A stretch of DNA of 64,000 nucleotides from Polytrichum commune (taxonomy: Eukaryota > Streptophyta > Polytrichopsida > Polytrichales > Polytrichaceae), in contig OX485806.1 in assembly GCA_950295325.1 (NCBI GenBank), positions 30,690,001 to 30,754,000 of the forward strand. The letters are read 5' to 3'. The stretch's first letter is position 1, and each line of letters begins with the position of its first letter. The notes beneath the pieces are model-generated. The model was given only the letters and a program-made list of their open reading frames with translations. It was not told where the DNA came from and did not search any database. Of this stretch, positions 35,201-46,305 are shown piece after piece. The position numbers were made by a program, and so were the translations under genes.

Positions 35201-36279
35201 GAGGGTTAGCATTCGATGAAACAGTGGATGACCACCAGGGAGACGAAGAATCGAGTACACTCTCTCACTCTAGCAATCCGACGAATTGCACCCCGTGGGG
35301 TTAGATGTATCAGCTCTCTCTTTGAGAAGGACAGCAGCCATGAATTCGACGTGGGAACAAACCCTACAGGCCTCGCACATTGTAGATATTGTTCCCATAC
35401 AATGCTGGTGAGAAGTGCAACACAAATGGGAATTGTAGACATAAAAGGCCAATTTTTTGTGGCTATGACAGAATACAAACATATGCATATTCAGACTTCC
35501 CGAGACAAATGTTGCGCCGGCTAGATAACAATAATCACAATAAAGAAAGTTAGCATTCAATGAAACATTGGACGAGACGAAGAATCGGATGTATTCTCTT
35601 ACTCTAGCAATCAGAGGAAATTGCACCTATGGGGTTACGTGTACCCTTAGCGCTCCCTTTAAGAAGGACAGCAGCCATAAAAATTCAATGTGACGACAAC
35701 AAACTTGTTGTCTCTGTAATGAGAGGAGGGAAAAAACAACAGAATCCCTACATATTGAGGACACATAAGGAAACACCACAATTTGCATACCTTCAATGGC
35801 TGGCCAGCATATCTTCTCGACAAAACGATGGGGTCGTAATCAGCTACCTGCGCATCTCGAAGCCCAGCCCTCATCTCCGCAGCATCAATCTCCACATCCA
35901 CTCTGGCAACAACTTCAGGTCCAGCTCCTGGAGAAGAAGTTCCTTGGAAGACAGAAGACCTCCCTCTTGAACTTGCGGTTTCCACGCTTGCTCCATTGCC
36001 AGAAGAAGAAGATGAAGACGAAGAGGAAACCCTGGGACTCGGCCTCACCGGAACCATCACAGCCCTCACAACCCCAACAGCCCCTGCATTTCTCAAGGTT
36101 TCTGCCTTCCAACATGGGCAACTTAACAAATTGGAGCCCCCAAGTTTCTGCATCCTCAACCATCCCACCGTGGGCAAAATTCTCTCTCCTCTGGACAAAC
36201 TGCCATAACCAAACCCCCTCTGCTGCCCATGTAATGAAAATGACGACGGTGATGGCGAGAGAAGAAGAAGAGTGGCCAT
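29262..36279 (-). CDS. ABC1K: Plastid ABC1K (UbiB/ADCK-type) atypical kinase, 7 exons
   Basis: This is a plastid protein of the ABC1/UbiB family, which regulates prenylquinone metabolism, usually at plastoglobules. Exons (minus strand): 36,279-35,791; 33,788-33,561; 32,968-32,633; 32,006-31,451; 30,857-30,671; 30,219-29,871; 29,399-29,262. All are GT-AG with matching phases, giving 760 aa. The N terminus is Ser/Arg-rich and lacks acidic residues at first, like a transit peptide. Family motifs in order: [13 protein letters not shown] (KxGQ), [13 protein letters not shown] (Ala-rich nucleotide loop), VAVKVQRPG (invariant Lys), FHADPHPGN and LDFGM (catalytic and metal-binding loops). All key residues are present. 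The long conserved C-terminal region ([20 protein letters not shown]) resembles my recollection of Arabidopsis ABC1K3; orthology is inferred. GTG and other codons upstream of 36,279 are out of consideration because the first in-frame ATG is MATLLL. Confidence 0.95.
34021..35735. repeat. Imperfect tandem array in ABC1K intron 1
   Basis: A unit of about 330-390 bp is repeated. The marker 'gagacaaagaatcgg' (with one-base variants) occurs at about 34,485, 34,847, 35,240 and 35,574. Each is followed by 'ctctagcaatcagagg'-like and 'tttgagaaggacagcagcca'-like blocks. A fifth, partial unit starts near 34,021. The copies are diverged and carry no conserved reading frame. Confidence 0.8.
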
Positions 36280-36299
36280 TGATGCAACCAATTTCACTC

Positions 36300-37213
36300 C
36301 CTCATGCTATACCTCCCAAATCTCTTGTAGATTCTTTGTAAGTAAGTAGTCTCTTCCGGTCCTCTCACCTCCGGTTTGACTTCAATTTGCCTTCGAATTG
36401 GCACTCTCATAACGAGTTCATCAGCATTGTTGCGTGTTACCGTGAGATGCACGGTTGCTTGAGAGTGGAGAGAAGGCGTGACGACAATCGACGTGGAAGA
36501 AGATGTGCTTGTAACAAAAAGTGCAAATGGAAGTAAGGTTAAAGCTCAACTCATCAACCCCCCGGATCGGATGGGATGGGATGATATGGGTATGGGCCCC
36601 AGTTGAAGCTCTTTTTCTTCTTCTTCAAAAGGTGGTGCTATGACAAACTTGTGTTGCAAATATCAAACGTAGTGTAGAATACCTAAGTGGACAGATTTCG
36701 TGGTTGAGAATCGGTTACTCGCCGGGAGATCTCTGATTGCTTTCTGAGATTTCTGTGTGCATGAGGCTTTGTCGAGGTTGCAGATTCACTTATTCTGGAA
36801 TAATTTGACTCCGGTCAACAGAAAAGAACTTATTAGAAATGGAGAACTTGGTTGAGTTCCTTTGGCATGTAACAATGGATCTTGACACAAATTGGATGGA
36901 TTGAGTGAGCTCTGATCTACCTCCGATGTAGAGTAAATAGGGGTGGAAGTTGGATAAGCCTACTCTTGAACTTGATTCAAGAGGATTTCCTTCGGAGTAG
37001 GTTGGGTTTAGGGTTTGCCAAAAGGATGTGAGTCAGTATATGTGAGATAATATATATACATGTTTGCATGGATTTTCACGGGCAGCAATAAATAAAGGTA
37101 AAAAGAGAGGCAAAGTGGAAGGATAGACCACAACCATCACACAAAAAAGTAAAGTAAGCTGCCCTATCGTAAGGAACTACATCTTGAGCAATTTTTTAGC
37201 ATTTGGAGCATCA
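36300..37213. other. Upstream flank of ABC1K, no gene seen
   Basis: This contains the presumed promoter and 5' UTR of the minus-strand kinase gene. I saw no convincing TATA box in a fixed position and no further coding region. Confidence 0.4.
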
Positions 37214-37543
37214 CACTCTAACCTCCCTAATATCACATCTGTGGTCACCAAAGTGCATGTGATATTAAGGAGGTCTGTATTGTTGACATGGATGCATGAT
37301 AATAGAGGATTGATGTAGATGTGACATCATGGAATGATACAAAGTCACCATTATAATAATGACAATGATGACAACATGATGCATGCAAGCATGTGGTTTG
37401 GATTCCTTGGTAGACCAATTTCATGTCAAAACCCATGATATATGAGAGAGAAATGTGACACAAGGAAGGAGATTTGAACTGAGCACATCCGTTCCCTAGG
37501 GTTTCGGGATATAAGAGAGAGTGATATTACCGAGGTTAGGGTG
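37214..37543. mobile_element. Tigger-related MITE family T, full copy
   Basis: This 330-bp element has inverted ends CACTCTAACCTCCCTAATAT... and the reverse complement of CACCCTAACCTCGGTAATAT. It is flanked by CA (left) and TA (right), the left probably a mutated TA. The ends resemble those of the autonomous-type element at 6,835-8,860 (CAGTCTAACCTTGATAAT). It is non-coding. Partial copies lie at 20,343, 22,055 and 28,285. Confidence 0.68.
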
Positions 37544-37959
37544 TATACGTTTCTTAAAAAAACCACCATTAATTTCAATTTCTTCGATAATAATATGAAT
37601 TAGATATAAAAATTCAAAGTGTTTTGCGAGGTTGATGTACGATGGACCTAGTGACACCTCATAATAGATGTCAAGTATACGCATTCATAGAGAATAATAT
37701 TTCATAGTTCTAATTGTGTCCCTAACTATAAGATATTCCACCTCTAACTTGATTTTTCCACACTCATTACGTGTCTTGGAACCCACGCCTACCGAACTAA
37801 TTACACACTAACTTGGTTCTAAATACCCTCACCATGTGTCTTAAATCCAACACCTTAGCAGTCAATCATGACAAAGGCATAAGAAAGATAAGTGTTATCC
37901 TAAATACCATGCTTAATTTGTCATGATTGGAGAAATTGTGTTCTTATTTTCGATACTTG

Positions 37960-38275
37960 CCTCCAATATCCGGGATGATTTTGAACATACTAAGTAATCG
38001 AGATCCTAGTGTTTCCAAGTTCAACCGGTTACATGCTCACATCTTTCGGTGGTTTTTCTTCATTAATTTGAGGTTTATTCTCCAAATTCCTTTGAAATGC
38101 TCAGTAATTTTCCTAAATTCTTCAACTTCAATTGGTCATTGCTCGAACTCAACCGGGTCATCGTTAACTTTACTGATTTTCCCTACACGTGTCCATTCAG
38201 GGGCGCTTAAATTTGAAGAGAGATTGAAGCCATTTATCTATCTCTTTAGCACCTCGGCACTTTCCATCAAAATTT
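37960..38275 (+). repeat. Dispersed repeat family R, diverged copy
   Basis: This is similar in block order to 21,550-21,780 and 27,615-27,820: 'gatcctagtg', 'ccggttacatg', 'ctttcggt', 'ttttcttcat', 'aatttgagg', then 'attcct'. No domain is visible in the open frames. Confidence 0.5.
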
Positions 38276-38433
38276 GACAAGCAGGATATGTAATAAGATT
38301 GTGCCCATTTATTTCCGGAAAATGTATGCTTACAAAATCAAGCAGATGTTGAATTGAACTATTCTAAAAAACTGCATCCCGTGTTTTCATAAACTCATGG
38401 TTATTGAGTTGTATTCCTCTAAAAGAATGTCTC

Positions 38434-38599
38434 CATAACATTATTTAGATCTATAACAGTGTTATGTGGGACTGGCAGTATTTCATAGAATATTTCCAAA
38501 TATTCCCATATTCCGACTAAATATGGGGAATATCCGGAAATATTCCATAGAATATTGTCAGTCCCACATAACAATGTTATGGATCTGAATAATGTTATG
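38434..38599. mobile_element. Foldback MITE family F, copy 2
   Basis: This 166-bp near-perfect palindrome has ends CATAACATTATTTAGATC and the reverse complement CATAACATTATTCAGATC. TC precedes and follows. The internal arms share 'gtgggactg' and 'aatattcc' blocks with copies 1 and 3. Confidence 0.72.
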
Positions 38600-39580
38600 T
38601 CACTACTAGCACCCATGACTTTTGTCACAGACCAAACAACATAATTTTGTGTGACGAAAACCACGTTCCACTGGTTGACATGAGACAAGTGTCACTTCCG
38701 TCAATGACAAAGGAGGTGTTACCCATGATAGTGGTGAAATGCAAATACCCTTTGAATATGCGACTAATTAATGCGTATGCAAAATGCACTTTGCCATGGA
38801 ATTAGCTTGACCTTCGCGATCCCCAACATGTGGTGTGGCATGGCAATTGGTCGGCATAGCGAGCACCGTTAAAATGACAAGGAACTCCAAACAACGTGTG
38901 GCTCTAGGAATTCATCCCACTAATGTGGCTGATGTGTGGTTCCGAAATATGGTGATTTACAAAGCTAAATACTATGACAAGGAAATAAATAAAAGTAACG
39001 TCAGGGTTTGGTTTATACACCAACGTGAATGGGAGCCCGGTCCTCCAGAGTCCAGGGAGTTTTGTAGAGAAAACGGATAATTTCCTAGCTTCTAGGAGGT
39101 GGTTTGGATTTTTCAAATTTTACCCGGAAGTGGGCCTAGAGAGTGCAAATTTTATTAGTTAATATCCCCCATTTCCTAATGTATTTAGGCAATTTTCTGA
39201 CATTTCTTTTTTCATTTCTCCAATTTCCTAAATGTCTGAAATGGGGTTGGTTTTGTATTTTGGTGGTGGATGTTTATTCCCTCCCCATTTTTTCCCTTTA
39301 AGTTTCATTGTCATTCATTCCTCTCTTTTTTCAAGTGTTCAAACTTAAAGATTTTTGGCATTCACTCTCTACTTTTTTCTCTAAATAGTATCCTTAATAG
39401 GAGTTGAACCTGACAAAGCCCCTACCATCGTAGGGCCAAGGATGTAGCCTTGAGAAAATACAAGATCCACAAAGTGTCCAAGTATTTTCTGGAGGCTAGT
39501 TAGTATTGACAATCACAAAATTTGCGTACCATTGCCGTTAGTATCAACTGCCCCAAACGAACAAAACACATCACTCACAC
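38600..39580. other. Intergenic DNA, one unassigned open frame
   Basis: An 81-codon plus-strand frame at 38,835-39,080 has no recognisable domain. A tRNA-like repeat lies at about 39,395-39,462 and is listed separately. Otherwise I see nothing. Confidence 0.35.
39395..39462 (-). repeat. tRNA-like (SINE-like) hairpin repeat, copy 1
   Basis: On the minus strand a Pol III B-box-like GGTTCAACTCC follows a hairpin formed by CCCTAC/GTAGGG, enclosed by ATCCTT and AAGGAT. A second repeat with the same layout but a different hairpin sequence lies at 47,227-47,284. It is too short for a normal tRNA because no anticodon arm fits. Confidence 0.35.
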
Positions 39581-39715
39581 TCGGTGTATTGGGAGAATTC
39601 AAATAAGAAGAGGGATGAGCATACAAAAAATCTTAAAAACTGTCATTCTTCCAAAGTGGGACAGTGTTTGGCACGCAACAAGTTCACATGGAGCATTAAA
39701 AAAATAGTTGCACAG

Positions 39716-39960
39716 ATGAAATCTCTGGAGTCAATGGGTTTGTCTCACAAGTCTCTCAATGGTAGCATACCCCAAGAGCTTGGTATCCTAAATCGACTAG
39801 GTTATCTGGAGTTGTCTTGCAACAACTTGTTAGCGGACATACCAACATGTGGCCACTTCAACACACGATATCCAGTTCAAGATTTTCAAGGAAATCCTTT
39901 TCTTTGTGGGTATCCTTTAACATCATGCACTCAACGCAATGATCAACTCATGGATGTGCA
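39716..39960 (+). pseudogene. Leucine-rich-repeat receptor fragment
   Basis: The frame encodes the final LRRs and cap region of a plant LRR receptor-like protein or kinase. It has LNGSIPQELGILNRLGYLEL (a plant-type LxGxIP repeat), then NNLLADIPTCGHFNT and GNPFLCGYPLTSC, the typical C-terminal capping motif. The upstream repeats and the downstream transmembrane or kinase parts are missing. The open frame continues to 40,111 without similarity. This is a relic rather than a working receptor. The parent could be an RLP or an LRR-RLK; the fragment cannot decide. Confidence 0.75.
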
Positions 39961-40365
39961 ATCGGGATGCAAGTGGCAAGGAGGTAACCCTAAACCACAA
40001 GCCAGCCAGGCAACGGTAACTCCAAGTCTCCATCTAAACATTCCTAAAAAGTATATGTATGGTCGGCTACCCGCTGTGAAAAATGCCTTTCAATCGTTAA
40101 TTTGTTGTTGATACTCTTAGGGCAGCTTGCCTAAATGCTGGCAATTTTTTTCTTCTAATCGGCCCATTTTCGAAAACCTTGATTTTTCTTCTAGAACCCC
40201 TTCCTAAACATCTCTATTTCATTAAGAATTTCTCAAAATCAACCAGCTAGCTTGTAACTAATTGCCGGCACTCCCCGTTCATTGCGTTCCTCTATACCGT
40301 GTTCATTTTTGACCAAGCGTCACCGTAAGGGTACTTCCTCCCTCTCGGAAGGTGGGCGGGCTCCT

Positions 40366-40731
40366 TTAGTTTTCAAGAAAAGCGTGGTACCTAATATCTA
40401 AGGGGGGGTCTAGGGGAGGTTGTTTGTTGTCTAGCTTCCTTTTGTTTAGTATTAGGTGTGTGAGGTATTTAATGGCAATTTGGTGTAAATGTTTCATAAG
40501 TGTTATAATCTTGTTTTTGGGTATTTTGAGTTTTTCTAAGTCTTTAATTGGTTCTTCGTGAATAGCCCCTCTAACACCTGATATGATGGTGATGAGAGGG
40601 TTGACTTGCCAGCCTACTGTTCTAAGTGTTTGTATGAGTGGGTTGTATTTAGCGGCTTTTTCACTATGTGTGGTATTTGGGAATTTGTCGTGGCAATAAG
40701 CGAATTGTATGACATTTGGTGAGGTTAGCAT
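40366..40731 (-). pseudogene. Non-LTR-type retroelement fragment
   Basis: A 121-codon frame carries FAYCHDKFPNTTHSEKAAKY, GWQVNPLIT, GVRGAIHE and LILNKRKLDNKQ. From memory, such a block occurs downstream of the reverse transcriptase in some plant non-LTR elements. There are no catalytic RT motifs. It is probably a 5'-truncated copy ending at about 40,366. Family assignment is tentative. Confidence 0.42.
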
Positions 40732-41712
40732 TAGGGACGTTAGGTTGGCGTTAGGCTAGCTTGCCAGTTTTAGTGGAACTAGGAAATTTTAGTACGTACC
40801 CAACAGATTGTGCATATTAAAAGTGTTTTCAGACCCATTCATTCAATGCTCACATGTGAGACCAAATTCTCAATAACGTCACATCTACAAAATGTTGGCA
40901 TTGCATTCACGACATACGAGTCATCAAATCCATCAATCATGAATGTCCGATCAAAATTGCCAAACTCGTTATCATGTAGACCAACATGGTTATTGCTTTT
41001 AAGATCATTGACTTGAATTGCCATGAGAGAGAGGGTGCTTAGGGTTAGTTTCCATGAAGGTTGCTCGCCCACAAGATTCGAATGGAAATGTAGATTCACC
41101 GTGTAGAATCTACACATCCACTAGAATATGGTGGGCAAGCGGCCTACATGGAAACTAGCCCTTAAACCAACACTTTAAGCTATTGCACATACATATAACT
41201 ATGTGGTTGATATAAAGAATATGCATTCATATTGGCCTTTGGGCTAAACATAGGTGGGAGAAAAATATTTTTAGCCTCAATTGAATGCTTGATGATTATT
41301 CAAAATCAAAACCACTAGCTTCCTTACACCAATCCATAGGCCCTAGGTATGATGACCGTGCATATGATGAGGACCCCCCCCCCCCACCTTCATTGCCTAG
41401 AACCAACACAAGATTGTCTCTTTCATCCAACATAAAAGCTTTAAAATAGTATGCAACCCGGAGGTTATTTTTTGAAGTCAATTTGACATCATAACTAACT
41501 TAAAGACTCCAAATTAATAATTAACAAATGAAATGACATGAAATTGAATTGAAATGAAATTGTGGGAAACCAAAAAGGCTAATGGGACTAAAAGTACATT
41601 AGAATGGTTTCAAACCAGCTAATTCTCTAGAGTGGTTGGGTGCAGTAGCCTCCGTGAGATAGAGGCTAATGTCAACTTGATGATCTAATTGAAAGAAAGA
41701 CTTGAGCCTCCA

Positions 41713-42192
41713 TCAAACTACTTTTTCAAAAAGTGATGGGAACTTATCTCTAATGGGGTTATATAAGGGACATCTTAGCACAAAATATGTCTCATTTTCA
41801 AGTGCCATATAGGAGCAAAAGTGGCATAGTCTAATATCTCTAGAGCTAGGGGTAGTCGTCCATCTTCCAGTTTCAATGCCAAGTCTATGGTTCAAGGTGT
41901 AGTAGGCAACAATGATCTTGCATTGTGGTGGTGTCAATGGTTGCTTCAAGTACAATTCACATTTACATTTGAGAAAATCCTTGAGGTGGAGGTAATCTTG
42001 TTTCTTCCTTGAGAGATGGAAAGAGTTCCACTCCTTAGCCTCCATGATATCATCATAAGATGTTTTTGATGTGGTTGGGTTGTCATTGGTTTTGACAACA
42101 AACTTATACAAGTCAAGTTTTTGTGTTGGATAGATGAGGGTACGCTTGTACACGATAATTCCCTTACCCAATCTCATTGTAACAGGCGTCAT
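41713..42192 (-). pseudogene. Retroelement fragment with a zinc-knuckle-like CHFC block
   Basis: A 159-codon frame ends with LNHRLGIETGRW, then a CHFCSY...ENETYFVLRCPLY segment followed by RDKFPSLFE. The CHxC-(about 10)-E-x3-F-x3-CP pattern is typical of the putative zinc-binding region after the RT domain of non-LTR elements. No RT motifs precede it in the window. It is on the same strand as the fragment at 40.4-40.7 kb, so both may come from one decayed insertion or from two. Confidence 0.5.
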
Positions 42193-42199
42193 TTTGGTG

Positions 42200-43180
42200 T
42201 TTGTTTCTGACTACAAGCCTTGCCATAGATCACTTAATTATAGGTGCTCATACGAAGTTTGACACACATAAGGCCAACATAGCATAGATGTTGGATGACA
42301 TTTATGATGGGATTAGGTGGTAGTCTCCACAAAGTTTGTTCGCAGAGGTAGGGGACCACAAGTCTCATTGAATTAAAGGTTAGCTGTCATATTTAATCAT
42401 TTTGGTGAAGATGTAAACTCATATGCAACCTGTTAGTATTGTTTCTGCCGTCAGGTTTGACAATTCCAAAGTTGTTTGGTACAGCAGGCTATTCAACCCT
42501 ATTGTAGCAATCCATAATTTACATCTTGTTCTCCCTTTCATCATCACAAGTTCATAACAATCTTGACAAACTCCTCCATGCTCTCTTTCTAAACAAGTCG
42601 TAACTTGTTGTCAACAATCACCAAACCCTGCATTGCTAGCAAAATTGAACTAAAACACATGGCTCAAAAATAATCTTCTAGGGCAGATACCCAGAAATCT
42701 TTGCAGAGAGATGCTCTTTGGGGGCAAGCACTCTCTAGAATGCTATGTTCTACCAAATGTCAACCTAAAAGCAACTTCGTGAGACAGTAGCAATTCTTTA
42801 CAGAATCACAAGATTACTGTGCAGATCACCCCTGATATATAGCAACAGCTAATCCTGGTCAATCCTTGTGATTACTGATGCATCTTGCAAATCAATGTGG
42901 CATCTCTGGAATAACCAGTCTATCCTTCCATCTCTGTTATCTGAAAGTGAACAATTATCTTACAATCTCTTGAACCATGACTGGAACAAGTAAAGCCTAA
43001 AAGAAGTATCCCTGGATTCAAATCGTACTGTAATCGACAGGAATGGACGAATGAGCTCACAAATGCAAGCAAGAGTTCATGCATTAGACTACCAAAAACT
43101 CAAGTAAGATGCTACAGCCTTGCTACATGCAAAGCATATAAACTCTAGGGCAGCAAAGAATGGAACAAGGAAACATGGGG
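42200..43180. other. Intergenic / eIF2B beta 3' flank
   Basis: No gene was recognised. The part near 43 kb probably includes the 3' UTR of the minus-strand eIF2B gene. Confidence 0.4.
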
Positions 43181-46100
43181 TCATTGGAGAACATAGTCCT
43201 CTGGACTGTAGTACTCAGCCACAAGCCTGTAAACGTATGATGGGTTATGGCCTCCACTGCATAGAACAACATAAATGGTGTCAGAGTTGGAAATGAAATT
43301 CGATAACAAGTAGTTTTAAGTAATTTCAAAGGACATACGATTTGATGAAACACATGACTTTGTAGTTTTTGAACTCCAGGAATTTGGTGTTAGACCTGCA
43401 AACTCTACACCTATTTGGAAAATCCATCCTTGTTATGCAATTTTGATGTAACTTCAAATGTGACATGGCTGATGATATAGATACATGAGCAACTCAGAAT
43501 CAGGTCAATTGAAGTCTCTTGCTGAACAAATGAAGGAGCAAGCTCAGAAATTAGGAGTGATACTTACGTGTCTGTGATGAAAAGGCTCACTAGCTCTGGT
43601 GGAATATAGTCAAAGGTTGGGTTCACTACTCGAGTGCTAAAACCACCAGTGCCACCATCTAGGCAATCAGATAACTCCCCAAATTCCACAATTTCTGCAG
43701 GTGACTTTAAGTCGTTGAGTAATGTGTAAGGATTGTGTGGATATTGTGGACACAACTGCACAACACAACACACCACAAATCAGCACCCCCTCATCACTGC
43801 TATATACTACTTGATTTCCAATTCTAAAAGAAAAAAAATTGGCTGAATCCTTTCTACTTATGGATCCATGATTACTGACTTCATAGTGACCTAGCCCATT
43901 TTCAAGATGAGCTCTGAACCATTTACAGGAAACAGCTCCACAAACTTATGTAAGTGAAGGTTCTGCTATACCAGTACATACATAACTTGGAGGAAGATGC
44001 TTGACATACCTTATGAACACCAGCAAGTACAACAAAAGGAACTGCATGTCTGCGGGCCGCCAAGGCAACCATATGTATACCAACAGGGGCCAGCACCCCT
44101 CCATTTGCCATAACAGCATGAGCCCCCACAATGACCTGATTGTATCAACAGCAATTGCAAGGATGCATTTGGTATCAGCATTACTGAATATGGTGTAAAA
44201 TGTCTCAGGTCAAGAAATTGGAGGGATGTGAACTAACCCCAGTTCCATATTGATCAATATGTTCGAGCTCTCAACTCTAAGTAAGAAGGGTCTCTGTTCC
44301 ACAATGCCAGTCTTGTGCTAAAGAAAGAAAAATGCACTGACATACCATGTTAACACGAGATATCATTGCAAAAACTGCAGAGTCAGTGATAACTGTTGTT
44401 TGGAGTTCTTTCTCTGCAAGCTCCTTGGCCAAAACGTGACCCTGGTACCTGGCCACATAGACAAGAGTGTATAGCTTACAATTGCCAATTCACTACAACT
44501 CAATTTTCTTAAGCTGAGAATTGCATGAAAGCTCACAAGAAATCCTTACTCTTCCTGAGGCCGGGAAGACTGCAGACCACAGTTACAGCAGAAAGAAATA
44601 CACATCCTTTACACTTGTTTGTGACCAACACAATAGAAACTGAAGCAGTTCCTAGGATACTAAACAACCAATCTGCTCACACATCATCTTCAGCCTAGAT
44701 TGGCATACATAGTAAAGTGTTACTCCATTGACATTGCTTACCTCGGGGCTCCTTCTGCAATCACCACTTGGAATGACCTCTTCTTCTTTGCCTCCAGGAG
44801 AAATTTGTGGAGTGTCCGTGAGCGACCGAGTGTCAAAATCACTTCACTGTGGATATAAACTTGAGTTAGTTTACTATTACATTTTCTCCTCAGTATACAC
44901 TGAAACAAATATTTTAAAATGCTATGGATGGTAGGTCATGTCCGTGGCAAACAAAAGGTGCACATTCTTCATGAATCCCCCTAGTTTAGAGCTAGTTTGC
45001 AATCTTCCAAAATATTGTGCTTCACAAACTAATTAGACTTTTGTGCAGTAGACATAGTAACTGTTATGAGTCCCATATTGACAGTCCAAAGTGCGTGAAC
45101 AATCTAAACGGAAATTTCCCAAAACAACGTTGCACTCTATAACTATAGGGAACCCATTCCCGAGATGCAGAGTGTCTGGATGACTGGGAGTCTGAAGAAA
45201 GCACTGAAATTGTCAGATGAGAATAGTCTATAATTCCAACATAACCTCGCATCAGAAGTCTGTGCCAACATACTTTTGATGAATGTGTTCAAGGGCCTGC
45301 TCAGCGACTTGCAGATGGCACATGTCGATGTCCTGGAGAAGCTCACTGATGCCCTCAATCACATTGTGCTTCAGCTTCCAGCTTACGGAGTTCCTGTCTC
45401 CAGCTGCCAAACCAACCCAGTTAAAAAACACTATAACAATTACGCTTCAATTGAACACTCTGGTAACAAAAAATAAGGGCAAACACTATTGCAATCTCCA
45501 ACCTCGAAATTCAGATTCTACGTGAGAGCTCACATCGGCTTCTGGATTCTGAGTCTGCAGCTGATGCTGCTGGAGCTACAGGTGCCCTCACTTGGTCAGG
45601 TATGGACTCCAACAGATTGTGCAGAGAAGGCGCTCTTAAGGTACTTCGATTGGCAGCAGCAACTAAGGAAGCAGAAAAGCTGGACCGGGCATCAAACTCT
45701 TGTCCGTCTTCGTCATCACTCTCCACGCTGGCTCCTGGAACGGCAGGCGACGTGAGGGAAACATCCTCCTCCCGAATTATGTGAAGCACTCTTCGAACCA
45801 TGTTGCCCACAGCCAACTCTGCAAAATGTTTAAGTCCGTGTGAAAACAGGAAACCCTAGTGGAAGCACATCCTGATATGTGAAGCCTGTGCACAGCAATT
45901 TCAATTCGAACCATGTTGCCAACAGCCAACTCTCCAAAATGTTCAAGTCCATGTGAAAACAGGAAACCCTACGTGGAAGCCTATACACTGATATGTGAAG
46001 ACTGTGCACAGTGTGGTTTCACCCCTGAAACTTTAACCAACGGAACTGATGATTGTTCACTAGAACATCAGAAGTGGAGACTTACCGATGGGATTAGCTT

Positions 46101-46305
46101 CGATCATTTGAAGTCCCACAGTCTTGACAACATCTATAAGCACAGCTGCCTGTCCGACATTTGGCAGGCGTTGGTGTGAGATAACTTGGCGAAGAAGCTC
46201 AGCGGTCATCTTGGCAGTGTTGAGGGATCCCTCCACCTGCCTCCGCCTGAGTTTAGTAACGAAGTCATCTACTCCCGCTTGGTAATCCGGCATTGCTACT
46301 ACCAT
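43181..46305 (-). CDS. EIF2B2: Translation initiation factor eIF2B subunit beta, 8 exons
   Basis: This is the regulatory beta subunit of eIF2B, the guanine-nucleotide exchange factor for eIF2 in the cytosol. Exons (minus strand): 46,293-46,086; 45,818-45,534; 45,403-45,274; 44,846-44,742; 44,448-44,346; 44,135-44,010; 43,755-43,568; 43,256-43,181. All splice sites are GT-AG and phases close, giving 406 aa from MPDYQ; an in-frame ATG at 46,305 would add four residues. Family blocks in order: [33 protein letters not shown], a Ser/Pro-rich acidic linker, [91 protein letters not shown] and [20 protein letters not shown]. It ends [16 protein letters not shown]. Length matches plant beta subunits. 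The acceptor of exon 2 has a tandem partial duplicate upstream. Confidence 0.96.
45794..46019 (-). repeat. 113-bp tandem duplication across the exon 2 acceptor of eIF2B beta
   Basis: The block beginning 'cgaaccatgttgcc' occurs at 45,794 and 45,907 and runs through the exon start, the acceptor and intron sequence (gtgaaaacaggaaaccct). The upstream copy in gene orientation also has an AG followed by the same exon start, but its preceding bases read TTGGAG rather than TTGCAG. Confidence 0.8.

Noticed and set aside
35796-36341. A 181-codon plus-strand open frame over the ABC1K first exon
   Set aside because: It lies antisense to a serine-rich coding exon whose transit peptide and splice donor are well supported. 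The plus frame is rich in Lys/Pro shadows and has no domain.
41376-41391. Poly-C run that might be a G-quadruplex or tract-regulated signal
   Set aside because: It is a single uninterrupted homopolymer without the four spaced G-runs expected, and could include sequencing length error.
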